Positions 18,249-27,335 of a DNA stretch of 64,000 nucleotides are shown here, piece after piece. The position numbers and the translations under genes were made by a program. Below the pieces are notes generated by a model. The model saw only the letters and a program-made list of their open reading frames with translations. It did not search any database and was not told where the DNA came from. The DNA comes from Pseudotabrizicola alkalilacus (GTDB lineage Bacteria; Pseudomonadota; Alphaproteobacteria; Rhodobacterales; Rhodobacteraceae): NCBI RefSeq assembly GCF_003443995.1, contig NZ_QWEY01000005.1, positions 186,001-250,000 on the forward strand, given 5' to 3'. The stretch's first letter is position 1. Each line of letters starts with the position of its first letter.

Positions 18249-21200
18249 TCACCCCTCGGGCAGATTTTCCATCAGCGCCGACAGATGATGCGCCAGCACC
18301 GCCACATTCGGTGGCTGCAGGATCGACAGGTGATCGCCCGGCACGTCGATCACCTCAAACCCCGAGGCGGCAACGGCGGCCCAGCCCAGCCCGTCCTGCG
18401 CGCTTTCGGGGCTGTCGAACACGTTCTCTTCGGCGCGAAAGATCGTCAGCGGCCGGTGGATCGGGCGCACCTCATAGGCCTGCACCGCCAGCTCTGCCGC
18501 GACCATAAAGCTGTCAACCGTCATCGGGGCCGCTTCGCCCCGCCGCTTTTGCAGCCGCAAACGCAGCTTTTTGCTGCGGTACAGCACATCTGCCCAGCGG
18601 TTTGTCACGATCCCCGCCAGATGCGACGGCCCGCGCCGGACCAGCTGCCGCAGATGCACCCCGATCCGCGCCCGGCCCGACAGCCGCGACCGCCCGCCGG
18701 GGCCTGCACTGTCGAACATCGCGATCACCCGAACCTCGCGTCCGGCGCGGATCAGCTGCTGCGCCAGCTCATAGGCGACATAGCTGGCCAGTGACACCGC
18801 CGCCAGACTGATCGGTCCCTGCGGAAAATGCCGCTGAATTTCAGTCGCATAGGCGCGCGCCGTGTCCTGCACGCCAATCGGCGTATCCTGCGCCAGCAAG
18901 CCCACCGTCAGGCCAAACACCGGCTGATCCGGTCCCAAAGCCTCGGCCAGCGGGCGAAAGTGCTCCTCGTTGCGGCCCAGCACATGCACGCCGAACAAGG
19001 GCGGGCGGCTGCCCTTGGGCTGGATCGGCAGGATATAGCGCGGCCCCGATTGCGCCGCCGACAGCGCCCGCGCCAGAGCGCGCGGCGTCGGGCGGCGGTG
19101 CAGGTCTGCGACCCCCAGCCGGTGACCCAGTTCGGCCTCGATCCGGCCGATCAACTGCACCGCCAGCAGCGAATGGCCGCCAAGGTCGTGAAAATCATCC
19201 TCCGGCCCCACCCCATCCAGCCCCAGCGTCTGCGCCATCAGCGCCGCGATCTTTTGCGTGACCGGATCATCGGTTGTGGACATATCGGCAGAGGTCGCCA
19301 CCTCGGGCACCGGCAGGGCGGCGATGTCGATCTTGCCGCCCGGCGTGCGCGGAAAACTGGCCACTGGCAGAATGGCAGGCAGCATATGCGCCGGCAGATG
19401 GTCCGCGACCGCCGCGCGCAAGCTCTGCGCTTCGGGCAGGGGCTGGCCATTTGCCGCCGCCACCCAGACCACCAGCCGCGCGCCCGGCGTGCCTGCCCCC
19501 AGAACATGCGCCAGCGCCCGGCCCACGCTCGGCTCACGCTCCAGCACCCGCTCGACATGGCGCAGGTCGATGCGAAAGCCGCGCAGCTTCACCTGCCGGT
19601 CGCGCCGCCCGAGAAAAGCCAGCGCCCCGTCCGGCCGCCAGCGCGCCATGTCGCCGGTGCGGTAAATCCGGCCCTCGCCATGAAAGCGGTCGGGGCGGAA
19701 CGCCTCGGCGGTCTGGTCGGCGTGGCCGATATAGCCGTCGCTCACCGCAGGCCCGCCGATCCACAGCTCGCCCACTGCCCCGGTCGGGGCGAGCGAGCCA
19801 TCAGGGGCCAGCACATAGGCGCGCGCATGCGCGGTCGGGCGGCCAATCGGAATATCCTCACCCGCCGTCAGCGGCCCCGGCTCGTGCAGGGTGCAGGTGA
19901 TCGTGGTTTCGGTCGGGCCATAGCCGTTCAGCCAGCGCGGACGCGGCGCGATCCGCTGCCAGGTCGCCAGCGCGCGCGGGCTGATCTGCTCGCCCCCCAC
20001 CACCACCAGCCGCACGGCTTGCGGCAGGTGCAACCCGTCGCGGGCCATCTCATCGACCAGCACATGCCAGAACGCGGTCGGCAGGTTCAGCACGGTGATG
20101 CCCTGCCGGGCGACCTCTTCCAGAAACAGCCCGACCGATCCTGCCATCGCCGCATCACGCAAGATCACCTTGGCCCCGGCCAGCAGGGTGGGGATGATTT
20201 CCTCGATCGACACGTCAAACGACAGGCTGGCAAATTGCAGCACCCGGTCGTCGGGGGTCAGCCCGAACCCTGCGATGATCGCACTGGCATGGGCCGACAG
20301 CGCCCGCATCGGCACCCGGACCCCCTTTGGCACCCCGGTCGAGCCCGAGGTGTAGATCACATAGGCCAGCCGGTCCGGGTCAGGTGGCAGCAGATCGGGC
20401 CGCCGTGCCGTTGTGGCCCCAGGCTCTGGTTCCGGCGTCATCAGGCGCACACCCGGCGGTACATCCTGACCGCATTGGGCCAGCATCAGCCCAGCCCCGC
20501 TGTCGCTCAGCATGTGGCGCAGCACCGGCTCGGGATAGCCGGGGTCCAGTGGCAGGAACGCCGCCCCCACCCGCAGCACCGCCAGCATGGCCACCACAAA
20601 ATCCGGCCCGCGCGGCAGACAGATCGCCACGATCTGCCCCGGCCCGGCCCCCGCCTGCACCAGCCGCCCGCCAAGGGCGCCGATCCGCGCCTCCAGCATC
20701 GAGTAGTTCATCCGCTCGGGCCGGCCCACCATCTTCAGCGCGTCAGCCTCGGGCTGGTCGAACACCCGGTCGGAAAACCGCAGACTCACGCACGGGTCAA
20801 CCTGAGGCAGCCGCTGCTTTGGCCGGGCCAGCGCCAGCAGCGCCGCCTCTTCCGGGCGCGGCAACATCGTCAGATGCGTCAGCGGCGTGGTGGTGCCCGC
20901 CTTTGCCAACGAGGCCAGCACCTCGGCCAGATGGCCCAGCATCGCCCGCGCCTTGGCCTCACTCACCGCTGCCGGATCATGTTCCAGCATCAGCAGCAGT
21001 TCCGCATCGCCGTAAGCCGCCAGCGTCAGCGGCAGCGCGCCTTCTTCGTGCAGCTCAACCCGGCGCGTTGCCCAGTCCGGCCCCAGCGCCCGCATGGTTT
21101 CATTCAGCGAGGCGTGCTCGAACATCACCATCGAATCGAACAGGGACTCGGTGCCGGGCAAACCGCACCAACGCCGGATATCGGTCAGCGCTGCATGTTC

Positions 21201-22193
21201 ATGCGCCCGCAGGGCCAGCGAGTCCCGGCGCAATCCGCTCAGAAAGTCATCCGCCCCGCGTGGCGGGCTGATCTGCACCTTCATCGGCAGCGTGTTGATC
21301 AGACAGCCCACGGTGCGCTGGGTGCCCGGCACAATATGCCGCCCGGCGCGGGTGGTGCCAAACACTGCCGTTGCCCGCCCGGTCCAGCGCGCCACCACCA
21401 TGCCCCAGCCCGCCTGAACCACAGTGGCCAGCGTCGTGCCCGCCGCCTCGGCCCGCAGGCCAAGTGCGGCGGTCAGCCGCGCATCCAACTGCCGCTCCAT
21501 CTGGCGCTTGCGGGTCATGCCGCTGTCATTGGAATCATCGGCCAGCGGGTTGGGCTGGTCAAACCCGTTCAGATAGTCGCGGAAATACTCCTGCGCCGCT
21601 GCGCTGTCCTGTGCGGCCAGACCGCGCGCGTACTCCAGAAATCCGGCCTCGGGGGCAGGGGGCAGCGCCCCGCCCTTTAACGCCGCAAACACCTCTTCCA
21701 GCACAATCGCCATGCTGCGGCCATCGACCATGGCGTGATGCACGGTCCAGACCATGACCGATCGTTGCGGCCCCAGATGCGCCAGCATCACCCGCCAGGC
21801 CGGTGCCGACTCCAGATCGACGCCCTGTTCGCGGTCAGCCTCCAGAAACTGCGCCAGCATGCCCTCCCGCCTGCGCGGTGTCAGGGTCGACCAGTCCTCA
21901 ACGGTCAGCGCCACCTCGATCCGGTCGCGCAGCACCTGCACCGGCGTCACCCGCTTGCGCCACAGGATCGACAGCCGCAACGCGGCATGCCGCGCCGCCA
22001 CCAGCGCCCAGGCTGCGCGCAGATCGTCGGCATCGACGTGTTCTGCATCCAGATGCACCACGATCTGTTCCAGATTGACCCAAGGCCGCCCGGCAAGGGC
22101 GCTTTCATAGACCATCCCCAGTTGCAGCGGGGTCAGCGCGTGCTCGGCCGTGGCGGTGTCCTGTTGGGGGGCGGTCTGATTGTGCAGGGTCAT
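18249..22193 (-). CDS. Single-module NRPS (C-A-T-TE)
   Basis: A 1314-residue one-module nonribosomal peptide synthetase. The condensation domain (~18-440) has HHAMVDG (H152, H153, D157). The adenylation domain (~480-975) has YVIYTSGSTGVPKG, NGYGPTETT, GELWIGG, YRTGD, KLRGFRIDL and the lysine in TPGGKID. The thiolation domain carries S1008 in LGGHSLL. The thioesterase domain (~1050-1314) has a non-canonical nucleophile context (AVSLA, S1134) with H1288 in VPGDHLSIL. The A-domain has FDVSIEE where many carry FDxSVWE, so I do not call its amino acid. Its start overlaps the flippase stop by four bases (ATGA). No PPTase, MbtH or other tailoring gene is nearby. Confidence 0.93.
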   Translation of the reverse strand: MTLHNQTAPQQDTATAEHALTPLQLGMVYESALAGRPWVNLEQIVVHLDAEHVDADDLRAAWALVAARHAALRLSILWRKRVTPVQVLRDRIEVALTVEDWSTLTPRRREGMLAQFLEADREQGVDLESAPAWRVMLAHLGPQRSVMVWTVHHAMVDGRSMAIVLEEVFAALKGGALPPAPEAGFLEYARGLAAQDSAAAQEYFRDYLNGFDQPNPLADDSNDSGMTRKRQMERQLDARLTAALGLRAEAAGTTLATVVQAGWGMVVARWTGRATAVFGTTRAGRHIVPGTQRTVGCLINTLPMKVQISPPRGADDFLSGLRRDSLALRAHEHAALTDIRRWCGLPGTESLFDSMVMFEHASLNETMRALGPDWATRRVELHEEGALPLTLAAYGDAELLLMLEHDPAAVSEAKARAMLGHLAEVLASLAKAGTTTPLTHLTMLPRPEEAALLALARPKQRLPQVDPCVSLRFSDRVFDQPEADALKMVGRPERMNYSMLEARIGALGGRLVQAGAGPGQIVAICLPRGPDFVVAMLAVLRVGAAFLPLDPGYPEPVLRHMLSDSGAGLMLAQCGQDVPPGVRLMTPEPEPGATTARRPDLLPPDPDRLAYVIYTSGSTGVPKGVRVPMRALSAHASAIIAGFGLTPDDRVLQFASLSFDVSIEEIIPTLLAGAKVILRDAAMAGSVGLFLEEVARQGITVLNLPTAFWHVLVDEMARDGLHLPQAVRLVVVGGEQISPRALATWQRIAPRPRWLNGYGPTETTITCTLHEPGPLTAGEDIPIGRPTAHARAYVLAPDGSLAPTGAVGELWIGGPAVSDGYIGHADQTAEAFRPDRFHGEGRIYRTGDMARWRPDGALAFLGRRDRQVKLRGFRIDLRHVERVLEREPSVGRALAHVLGAGTPGARLVVWVAAANGQPLPEAQSLRAAVADHLPAHMLPAILPVASFPRTPGGKIDIAALPVPEVATSADMSTTDDPVTQKIAALMAQTLGLDGVGPEDDFHDLGGHSLLAVQLIGRIEAELGHRLGVADLHRRPTPRALARALSAAQSGPRYILPIQPKGSRPPLFGVHVLGRNEEHFRPLAEALGPDQPVFGLTVGLLAQDTPIGVQDTARAYATEIQRHFPQGPISLAAVSLASYVAYELAQQLIRAGREVRVIAMFDSAGPGGRSRLSGRARIGVHLRQLVRRGPSHLAGIVTNRWADVLYRSKKLRLRLQKRRGEAAPMTVDSFMVAAELAVQAYEVRPIHRPLTIFRAEENVFDSPESAQDGLGWAAVAASGFEVIDVPGDHLSILQPPNVAVLAHHLSALMENLPEG

Positions 22194-23566
22194 GGCGTGC
22201 CCGCCCCGAACAAGGTCAGCAATTCGAAAATTGCGCTGCGGTCCAGCCCGACGGCAAGACTGGCAATCCCCAGCCCGAGGACGGCAAAGGTCAGATCGTG
22301 CACCCAGTCCCACGCCTTGTGTCGCCGCGCCAGCCAGATCAGGAACGGATAGACCGCAACTGCCGCCATGGCCTGCCCGACCAGCGCGCCCACCAGCCCC
22401 AGCCGTTCCGCCCCGACGATCAGCCCCGCCACCAGAAAGATCGCCCGCAGCGCGGTCAGCAGAAAGTAATTCCGGCTGTCCCCCGCCGCCAGCGCCGACT
22501 GGTCATAGGTCATGCCGATCACCGAAGGGATCTGGATCACCGCAATCAGCACCAGAATGGCCCCCGCCGCCGAATAGCGTGGATCATACAGCAGATCGAC
22601 AATCCACTCGCCGCCAAAGGCCATCACCGCCAGCAGCGCGAAAATCGCCCCCGACAGCGCAAAGCGCATCTGCCGCAGCTTGGCAAAGTTCTCGACCGAG
22701 GCCCCCGGCGGCCGCTCCCGGTACAGCGGAATCAGGATGCGCCCGCCAATGGTCTGGCCCAGCAGCATCGGAAACGACGCCAGAAAAAACCCGATGTTAT
22801 ACAGCCCCAGCTGCTCCAGCGTCAGATATTTGCCCAAAATCGCCTTGTCGCCCTGCGCCACCAGAAAGCCGCAGGCGGTGGACAGGAACAGCCAGAACCC
22901 AAAGTGCATCAGATCGCGCGCCGCCGCAGGCTCCCATCCCAGCCGGCTTTTCGGGCCGGGCAGGGCCCAGGTCACCAGCGCCAGCCGGGTGCCCGACGAC
23001 ACGATCCACCCCGCCACCAGCGCCCAGACCGATTGTGTGGCCCACGCCAGCCCCACCATCGACACCACACCCACAACCTGCGACGCCAGATCCAGCGCCG
23101 TCAGCCGCCCCAGCCGCAGATGCCGCGCTGCCGTATCCACCCGTGTCGGCTCCAGCCCGTGCAGCAGCAGCGAAAACCCCGCCACCGGCAACAGCCAGGC
23201 CAGCTCCGGCTGGCCGTAAAACAGCGCCGCCGGATACGCAATCGCCGCCGAGGCCAGCCACAGCACCGCCCCGCGCGTGACCTGAATGCTGAAGGCGGTG
23301 TTCAGAAACGCGACGTCATCGCCGCGCTTGTGCTGCAAGATCGCCGGATGGGTGCCCATGTCGGAAAACATCGTCAGCCCGACGATGAACACCGACACCA
23401 GCGCCATCAGACCAAACGCCTCGGGGAACAGCAGCCGCGTCAAAATCAGGTTCGACGCCAGCCGCAACGCCTGACTGGCGCCATAGCCCAGCGCGGTCCA
23501 GGCCGAACTGCGCATCACGCGGGCCACAAGCCCGTCGCCGCGCAACCGTGTGATGACCGGGCTCAT
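22190..23566 (-). CDS. Polysaccharide/lipid-linked oligosaccharide flippase (Wzx/MOP family)
   Basis: A 458-residue polytopic membrane protein of the MOP superfamily, with about 12 hydrophobic spans. The N-terminal ARVMRSSAWTALGYGASQALRL and LILTRLLFPEAFGLMALVSV are typical of PST/Wzx-type exporters ('tRlLtPedfGlmal'). It should move a lipid-linked glycan or comparable amphiphile across the inner membrane. It is the first gene of a two-gene unit; its TGA overlaps the NRPS ATG, so both products are probably made together. No glycosyltransferase or polymerase gene is nearby, unlike ordinary capsule loci. Confidence 0.85.
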   Translation of the reverse strand: MSPVITRLRGDGLVARVMRSSAWTALGYGASQALRLASNLILTRLLFPEAFGLMALVSVFIVGLTMFSDMGTHPAILQHKRGDDVAFLNTAFSIQVTRGAVLWLASAAIAYPAALFYGQPELAWLLPVAGFSLLLHGLEPTRVDTAARHLRLGRLTALDLASQVVGVVSMVGLAWATQSVWALVAGWIVSSGTRLALVTWALPGPKSRLGWEPAAARDLMHFGFWLFLSTACGFLVAQGDKAILGKYLTLEQLGLYNIGFFLASFPMLLGQTIGGRILIPLYRERPPGASVENFAKLRQMRFALSGAIFALLAVMAFGGEWIVDLLYDPRYSAAGAILVLIAVIQIPSVIGMTYDQSALAAGDSRNYFLLTALRAIFLVAGLIVGAERLGLVGALVGQAMAAVAVYPFLIWLARRHKAWDWVHDLTFAVLGLGIASLAVGLDRSAIFELLTLFGAGTP

Positions 23567-23768
23567 CGCTTGGCAAACCTTTGATCAAAATCTCTGGCGG
23601 CGGCCCGCCCCCCGGCAACCACACTCAATGGCGTTAACCTGCCCCAAAGCCGCCCTCCGGTTCAAGCCCCTGATTTGGCAACGGTCTGGTTCGCCCCATG
23701 CAATCCCGCCCCGAAGCCGCCCGTTCGCCTCTCTTGCGCGGGCACGCAGGGCAGGGCAGGCTGCCGCC

Positions 23769-25148
23769 ATGACCCAGACCCCAACCACAGGCGGCCCCTC
23801 GTTCTGGTGGCAGCAGACCGGCCTGCCGCCCCGGCGCGCAGCGCTTGCCGGTGACACCACGGCACAGATCTGCATCATCGGCGCGGGCTACACCGGCCTG
23901 TGGACCGCGCTCTCGCTCAAATCCGCCAGACCCGAGCTCGACATCCTGATGGTGGAGGCCGAATGGGCCGGGTTCGGCGCCTCGGGACGCAACGGCGGCT
24001 GGCTCACCGGCGGTTTTGCCTGGTCGCACGCCCGCTACGCCGCCACCAGCAGCGAAGCCGCCGTGCGCGCCATGGTCGCTGCGATGAACGGCACCGTGGC
24101 CGAGATCATCAGCCAATGCGCAAGCCTTGGCATCGACGCCGAAATCACCCCGACCGACGAGCTCCTGATCGCCACCAACCCCGCGCAATGGCAGCGCCTG
24201 CAGGCCGAGTACCAGCACCGCAGCGCATGGGGCGAGGGGGACCGCCTGCGCCTGCTGAGCGCCGCAGACACCGCACAGCGCATCACGATGCCCGGAACGC
24301 AAGGTGCTTTGGAAATCAGCGGCGTGGCCCGCATCCAGCCCGCCAAACTCGCCGCCGGTCTTGCCCGCGCCGCCGAGCGCATGGGCATCCGCATGGCCGA
24401 GGGCACCCGCGTCACCGCCATCGCCCCCGGTCTGGTCACCACCGACAGGGGCCGGGTCCGCGCTGAAACCATCCTGCGCTGTACCGAAGGCTTCACCGCC
24501 GCACTCCCCGGCCACCGGCGCGAGCTGTTGCCGCTCAACTCCGCCCAGATCATCACCGAACCGCTTTCGCCCGGAACATGGGCAAAGATCGGCTGGCAAG
24601 GTCATGAGATCATAGGCGATTTCGCCCACAGCTATTGCTATTGCCAGCGCACCCCCGATGGCCGCATCGCCTTTGGCGGGCGCGGCACGCCCTATCGCTA
24701 CGGCTCCGGCCTCGACACCAACGGCCACCCCGACCCCGCCACCATCGCCCAACTCACCACCCGCCTGCACAGCCTGTTCCCCGCCACAAGCACCGCCCGG
24801 ATCGAGCACGCGTGGTGCGGCACCCTTGGCGTGCCGCGCGACTGGTGCGCCGGGGTGGCGTTCGATCCCGCCACCCGCATCGGCCACGCGGGCGGCTATG
24901 TCGGCGTCGGCGTCGCCACCGCCAACCTCGCCGGGCGCACCCTCGCCGCCCTGACCCTCGGCACCGACGACCCGCTCACCCGCCTGCCATGGGTCAACCG
25001 CATCCCGCGCACATGGGAACCCGAACCCCTCCGCTGGCTCGGCCTGCACGGCACCTATGCGGCCTACGCATTGGCGGATCGGGCAGAGGCGCGCGGAGGG
25101 CCACCCTCGCGGCTGGCGGAGTGGGTGAACCGGGCGGTGGGGCGGTGA
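23769..25148 (+). CDS. FAD-dependent oxidoreductase (DAO/PuuB-like)
   Basis: A 459-residue flavoprotein of the D-amino-acid-oxidase superfamily. The ADP-binding fold is CIIGAGYTGLWTALSL, with the acidic end of the Rossmann fold in LMVEAEW. GFGASGRNGGWLTGG is the typical FAD-binding follow-up of gamma-glutamylputrescine/amine oxidases. The C-terminal GYVGVGVATANLAGRTLA closes the FAD site. It probably oxidises an amine or amino acid. The ATG at 23769 was chosen because the dinucleotide fold follows ~35 residues later. It is divergent from the flippase across 202 bp without a clear motif. Confidence 0.85.
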   Translation: MTQTPTTGGPSFWWQQTGLPPRRAALAGDTTAQICIIGAGYTGLWTALSLKSARPELDILMVEAEWAGFGASGRNGGWLTGGFAWSHARYAATSSEAAVRAMVAAMNGTVAEIISQCASLGIDAEITPTDELLIATNPAQWQRLQAEYQHRSAWGEGDRLRLLSAADTAQRITMPGTQGALEISGVARIQPAKLAAGLARAAERMGIRMAEGTRVTAIAPGLVTTDRGRVRAETILRCTEGFTAALPGHRRELLPLNSAQIITEPLSPGTWAKIGWQGHEIIGDFAHSYCYCQRTPDGRIAFGGRGTPYRYGSGLDTNGHPDPATIAQLTTRLHSLFPATSTARIEHAWCGTLGVPRDWCAGVAFDPATRIGHAGGYVGVGVATANLAGRTLAALTLGTDDPLTRLPWVNRIPRTWEPEPLRWLGLHGTYAAYALADRAEARGGPPSRLAEWVNRAVGR

Positions 25149-25386
25149 GGGGGCAGGACGCGAAGAGCCTAATCTAATCGGTGCTGCTTGGCACGACGGT
25201 CCGCTATCTAGAGCGAGCTGAAAAACCTTCAGCAACCACTTAAGTTTTTGAATGGGGCTGATTGTGTCTGTGCCCAAAAGAGAACTTTTGGGTGGCTTTG
25301 TTTGGTCGTCGCTCGGGTTTACTCGTGTTCGAGAAATTAATTTCAAAGAACGCAGACGTATCTTCGCAGAATCTTGGTGTCGAAGC
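25149..25386. other. AT-richer noncoding spacer with a hairpin
   Basis: After the oxidoreductase the base composition drops sharply. A stem-loop CCCAAAAG-AGAA-CTTTTGGG lies at 25273-25292, followed on + by GGCTTTGTTTGG; it may terminate the oxidoreductase transcript. No convincing gene is seen here. The spacer and the following unknown gene form one compositional islet. Confidence 0.5.
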
Positions 25387-25950
25387 TTAAATTCGGTCCA
25401 ATTGTTCGACATCATTTCGCCAAGTTTTTAGATAAGGCAGGACTGATTGCAGCCTTATTTCGTCTGCTCTGTCGACAAGTTTGGCCAAAACGATGGAGCA
25501 GATGTAGTCATGCCCAAACCTACCAAAATTTTTCAGATGCTTAACGCTACTTTTTGATTTCCGGTCTTCAGGCCATGAAATATTGACACGGTTCATCCCA
25601 TCAGAGTCTGCAGTGTCAATCGCGACGGCCCCTTTCCACCATTCAGCGTCATGTTTCCAACAGTTTGCAGCAGACCAAACGAGCGATGCAAAGGAAATAT
25701 CCCCGGATAATTTGGGCCCTAATTCAAGTGCCTTCATTTGCTCAACATTAAGAAAACATAACGTCTCTGTCATGTACTTTTGCACAGCAACAAAGCCAGC
25801 ACCCATGAAGTACTCACTAGAGTCATAATAGCCGTCCCCCTCGGGATCATTCGATTCAGAAATTTTTTCGGATATAGCCGCGATCTCTGCATCAAGAATT
25901 TCCAAATGCCGCTGTAAATGAGAAATAAAAATATCATTGTTTTCTGTCAC
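25387..25950 (-). CDS. Hypothetical protein in AT-rich islet
   Basis: A 187-residue protein that I do not recognise. The start gives MTENNDIFISHLQRHLEILD. The N-terminal ~35 residues look helical or coiled (EILDAEIAAISEKISES), followed by an acidic DPEGDGYYDSSEYF. The centre is rich in Trp (VWSAANCWKHDAEWWKG), and the C-terminus ends VLPYLKTWRNDVEQLDRI. No signal peptide or membrane span is seen. Base composition and codon use (many A/T-ending codons) differ strongly from all neighbours, suggesting recent acquisition. There is no transposase or integrase nearby. Confidence 0.7.
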   Translation of the reverse strand: MTENNDIFISHLQRHLEILDAEIAAISEKISESNDPEGDGYYDSSEYFMGAGFVAVQKYMTETLCFLNVEQMKALELGPKLSGDISFASLVWSAANCWKHDAEWWKGAVAIDTADSDGMNRVNISWPEDRKSKSSVKHLKNFGRFGHDYICSIVLAKLVDRADEIRLQSVLPYLKTWRNDVEQLDRI

Positions 25951-26044
25951 GATAAATTCCTAAGCTGGTGGTGTGGAGCCGCAGGCGGGGGCGGAGCCCC
26001 CACTTCTTAAAAATCTGTTAAGTCCACAGGGTCAACCCTTTGAA

Positions 26045-26078
26045 TTAAAACAACTCCCCCTGTTGTAACACAGGGGGA
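26045..26078 (-). terminator. Terminator of the tauABC operon
   Basis: Read on the minus strand, a 9-bp stem TCCCCCTGT / ACAGGGGGA (26055-26078) with a 6-nt loop is followed by GTTGTTTTAATT. It lies directly past the tauC stop codon. Confidence 0.75.
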
Positions 26079-26084
26079 AGCCAT

Positions 26085-27335
26085 CTACCCGCGCCCCTTC
26101 CAAGGCACCAGTCGCTTCTCAGCCATCCGCATCAGAATGTCGATGCCATAGCCGATGATCCCGATCAGGATGATCCCCATCACGACAATATCGGTCAGCT
26201 GGAATTTCGAGGCCGCGATGATCATCATCCCCGCTCCCTTCTGTGCCGCCACCAGCTCGGCCGCGACCACCGTGCCCCAGCACACCCCCATCGCCACGCG
26301 AGCGCCCGTAAAGATATCGGGCAGCGAGTTGGGGATGATCACATGCCGCAAAATCTGCGCCTTGCTGGCCCCCAAAGAATAGGCCGCGTGGATCTTTGAC
26401 AGCTTTACGCCAGAGACGCCCGACCGCGCCGCGATGGTCATGATCCAGAGCGCGGCGAGGAACAGCAGCACCACCTTGCCGGTTTCCCAGATCCCGAACC
26501 AGATGATCACCAGCGGGATCAGCGCCAGTGGCGGCACGGGCCGCATGAACTCAACAATCGGGTCGAACCAGCCACGGAACCAGCCCGACAACCCCATCGC
26601 ATAGCCCAGCGGGATGCCGACGATGGACCCCAGCACAAACCCCGCCATCACCCGCGCCAGCGACGCGCCCAGATGGCCCCAGAGCGAGGTGTTCTGATAG
26701 CCGTTGGTCGCGATTTCCACAAAGCGCGCCACCACCGCCTCGGGTGCGGGCAGCCAGATCGGCTCCATCTGCCAGCCCTTTGCGGCCTGAAAATTCAGCG
26801 CGCCGCGCGGGGTCAGCGTGACCGTGCCACCGGTCACCTCGACGCGGTCATCGACCGCAATCGGCTGTCCGTTGATCGCGACCACCACCGCGCCCTCCCC
26901 GTCATTCTCGACGGGCCGCAGCAGCACCGAGCGCCAGGCCTGCACCACCGCCGCATCGCCCTTGGCAAAACCGCTGCCCTCCGGCACCTCCGGTGTGACA
27001 GGGGCCACCCCAGCCTCATGTACCATGACCCGCACCTCGGCCTCGGCCTCAGCGCCCTCGGGCGCGCGGGCCGTATAGGTAAAGCCAGCCTCGCCCACGA
27101 ACGGCCCCGGCACATGGAGCGGCACGATGCTGGACCCGGTGAAGGCCCCCCAGATCAGGAACACCGACAGGATCGAGATCACGCTGGCCACCCGGTCAGG
27201 CTGGATCGCGGACTCGTCGCCAAAGGTCACGGTTTTCAGCGAGGTGAAATCATGCCGGCCGCGATGCGCCTTGATCCGGCCCCAGACCAGCATCGAGACC
27301 ACAAAGATCGCGACGTAGAACACCAGAACCATCAT
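26085..27335 (-). CDS. tauC: Taurine ABC transporter permease, long form
   Basis: A 416-residue inner-membrane permease. The C-terminal ~200 residues are a standard BPD_transp_1 domain, with the EAA-type loop HAAYSLGASKAQILRHVIIP and the preceding AALWIMTIAARSG. The first ~210 residues are an extension: one TM (~3-18), another (~52-72), then a hydrophilic segment (AEAEAEVRVMVHEAG...GQPIAVDDRVEV) likely in the periplasm. Ordinary TauC is about 260-280 residues. Its ATG overlaps the tauB stop codon (ATGA), so it is translated in the tauABC operon. Together with TauB it forms the translocator for taurine. Confidence 0.88.
   Translation of the reverse strand: MMVLVFYVAIFVVSMLVWGRIKAHRGRHDFTSLKTVTFGDESAIQPDRVASVISILSVFLIWGAFTGSSIVPLHVPGPFVGEAGFTYTARAPEGAEAEAEVRVMVHEAGVAPVTPEVPEGSGFAKGDAAVVQAWRSVLLRPVENDGEGAVVVAINGQPIAVDDRVEVTGGTVTLTPRGALNFQAAKGWQMEPIWLPAPEAVVARFVEIATNGYQNTSLWGHLGASLARVMAGFVLGSIVGIPLGYAMGLSGWFRGWFDPIVEFMRPVPPLALIPLVIIWFGIWETGKVVLLFLAALWIMTIAARSGVSGVKLSKIHAAYSLGASKAQILRHVIIPNSLPDIFTGARVAMGVCWGTVVAAELVAAQKGAGMMIIAASKFQLTDIVVMGIILIGIIGYGIDILMRMAEKRLVPWKGRG

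Noticed and set aside
18828-21680. Long open frame antisense to the NRPS gene
   Set aside because: It mirrors the high-GC codon pattern of the real NRPS, has no recognisable domain and is rich in Arg/His/Gln/Pro as antisense translations of such genes are.
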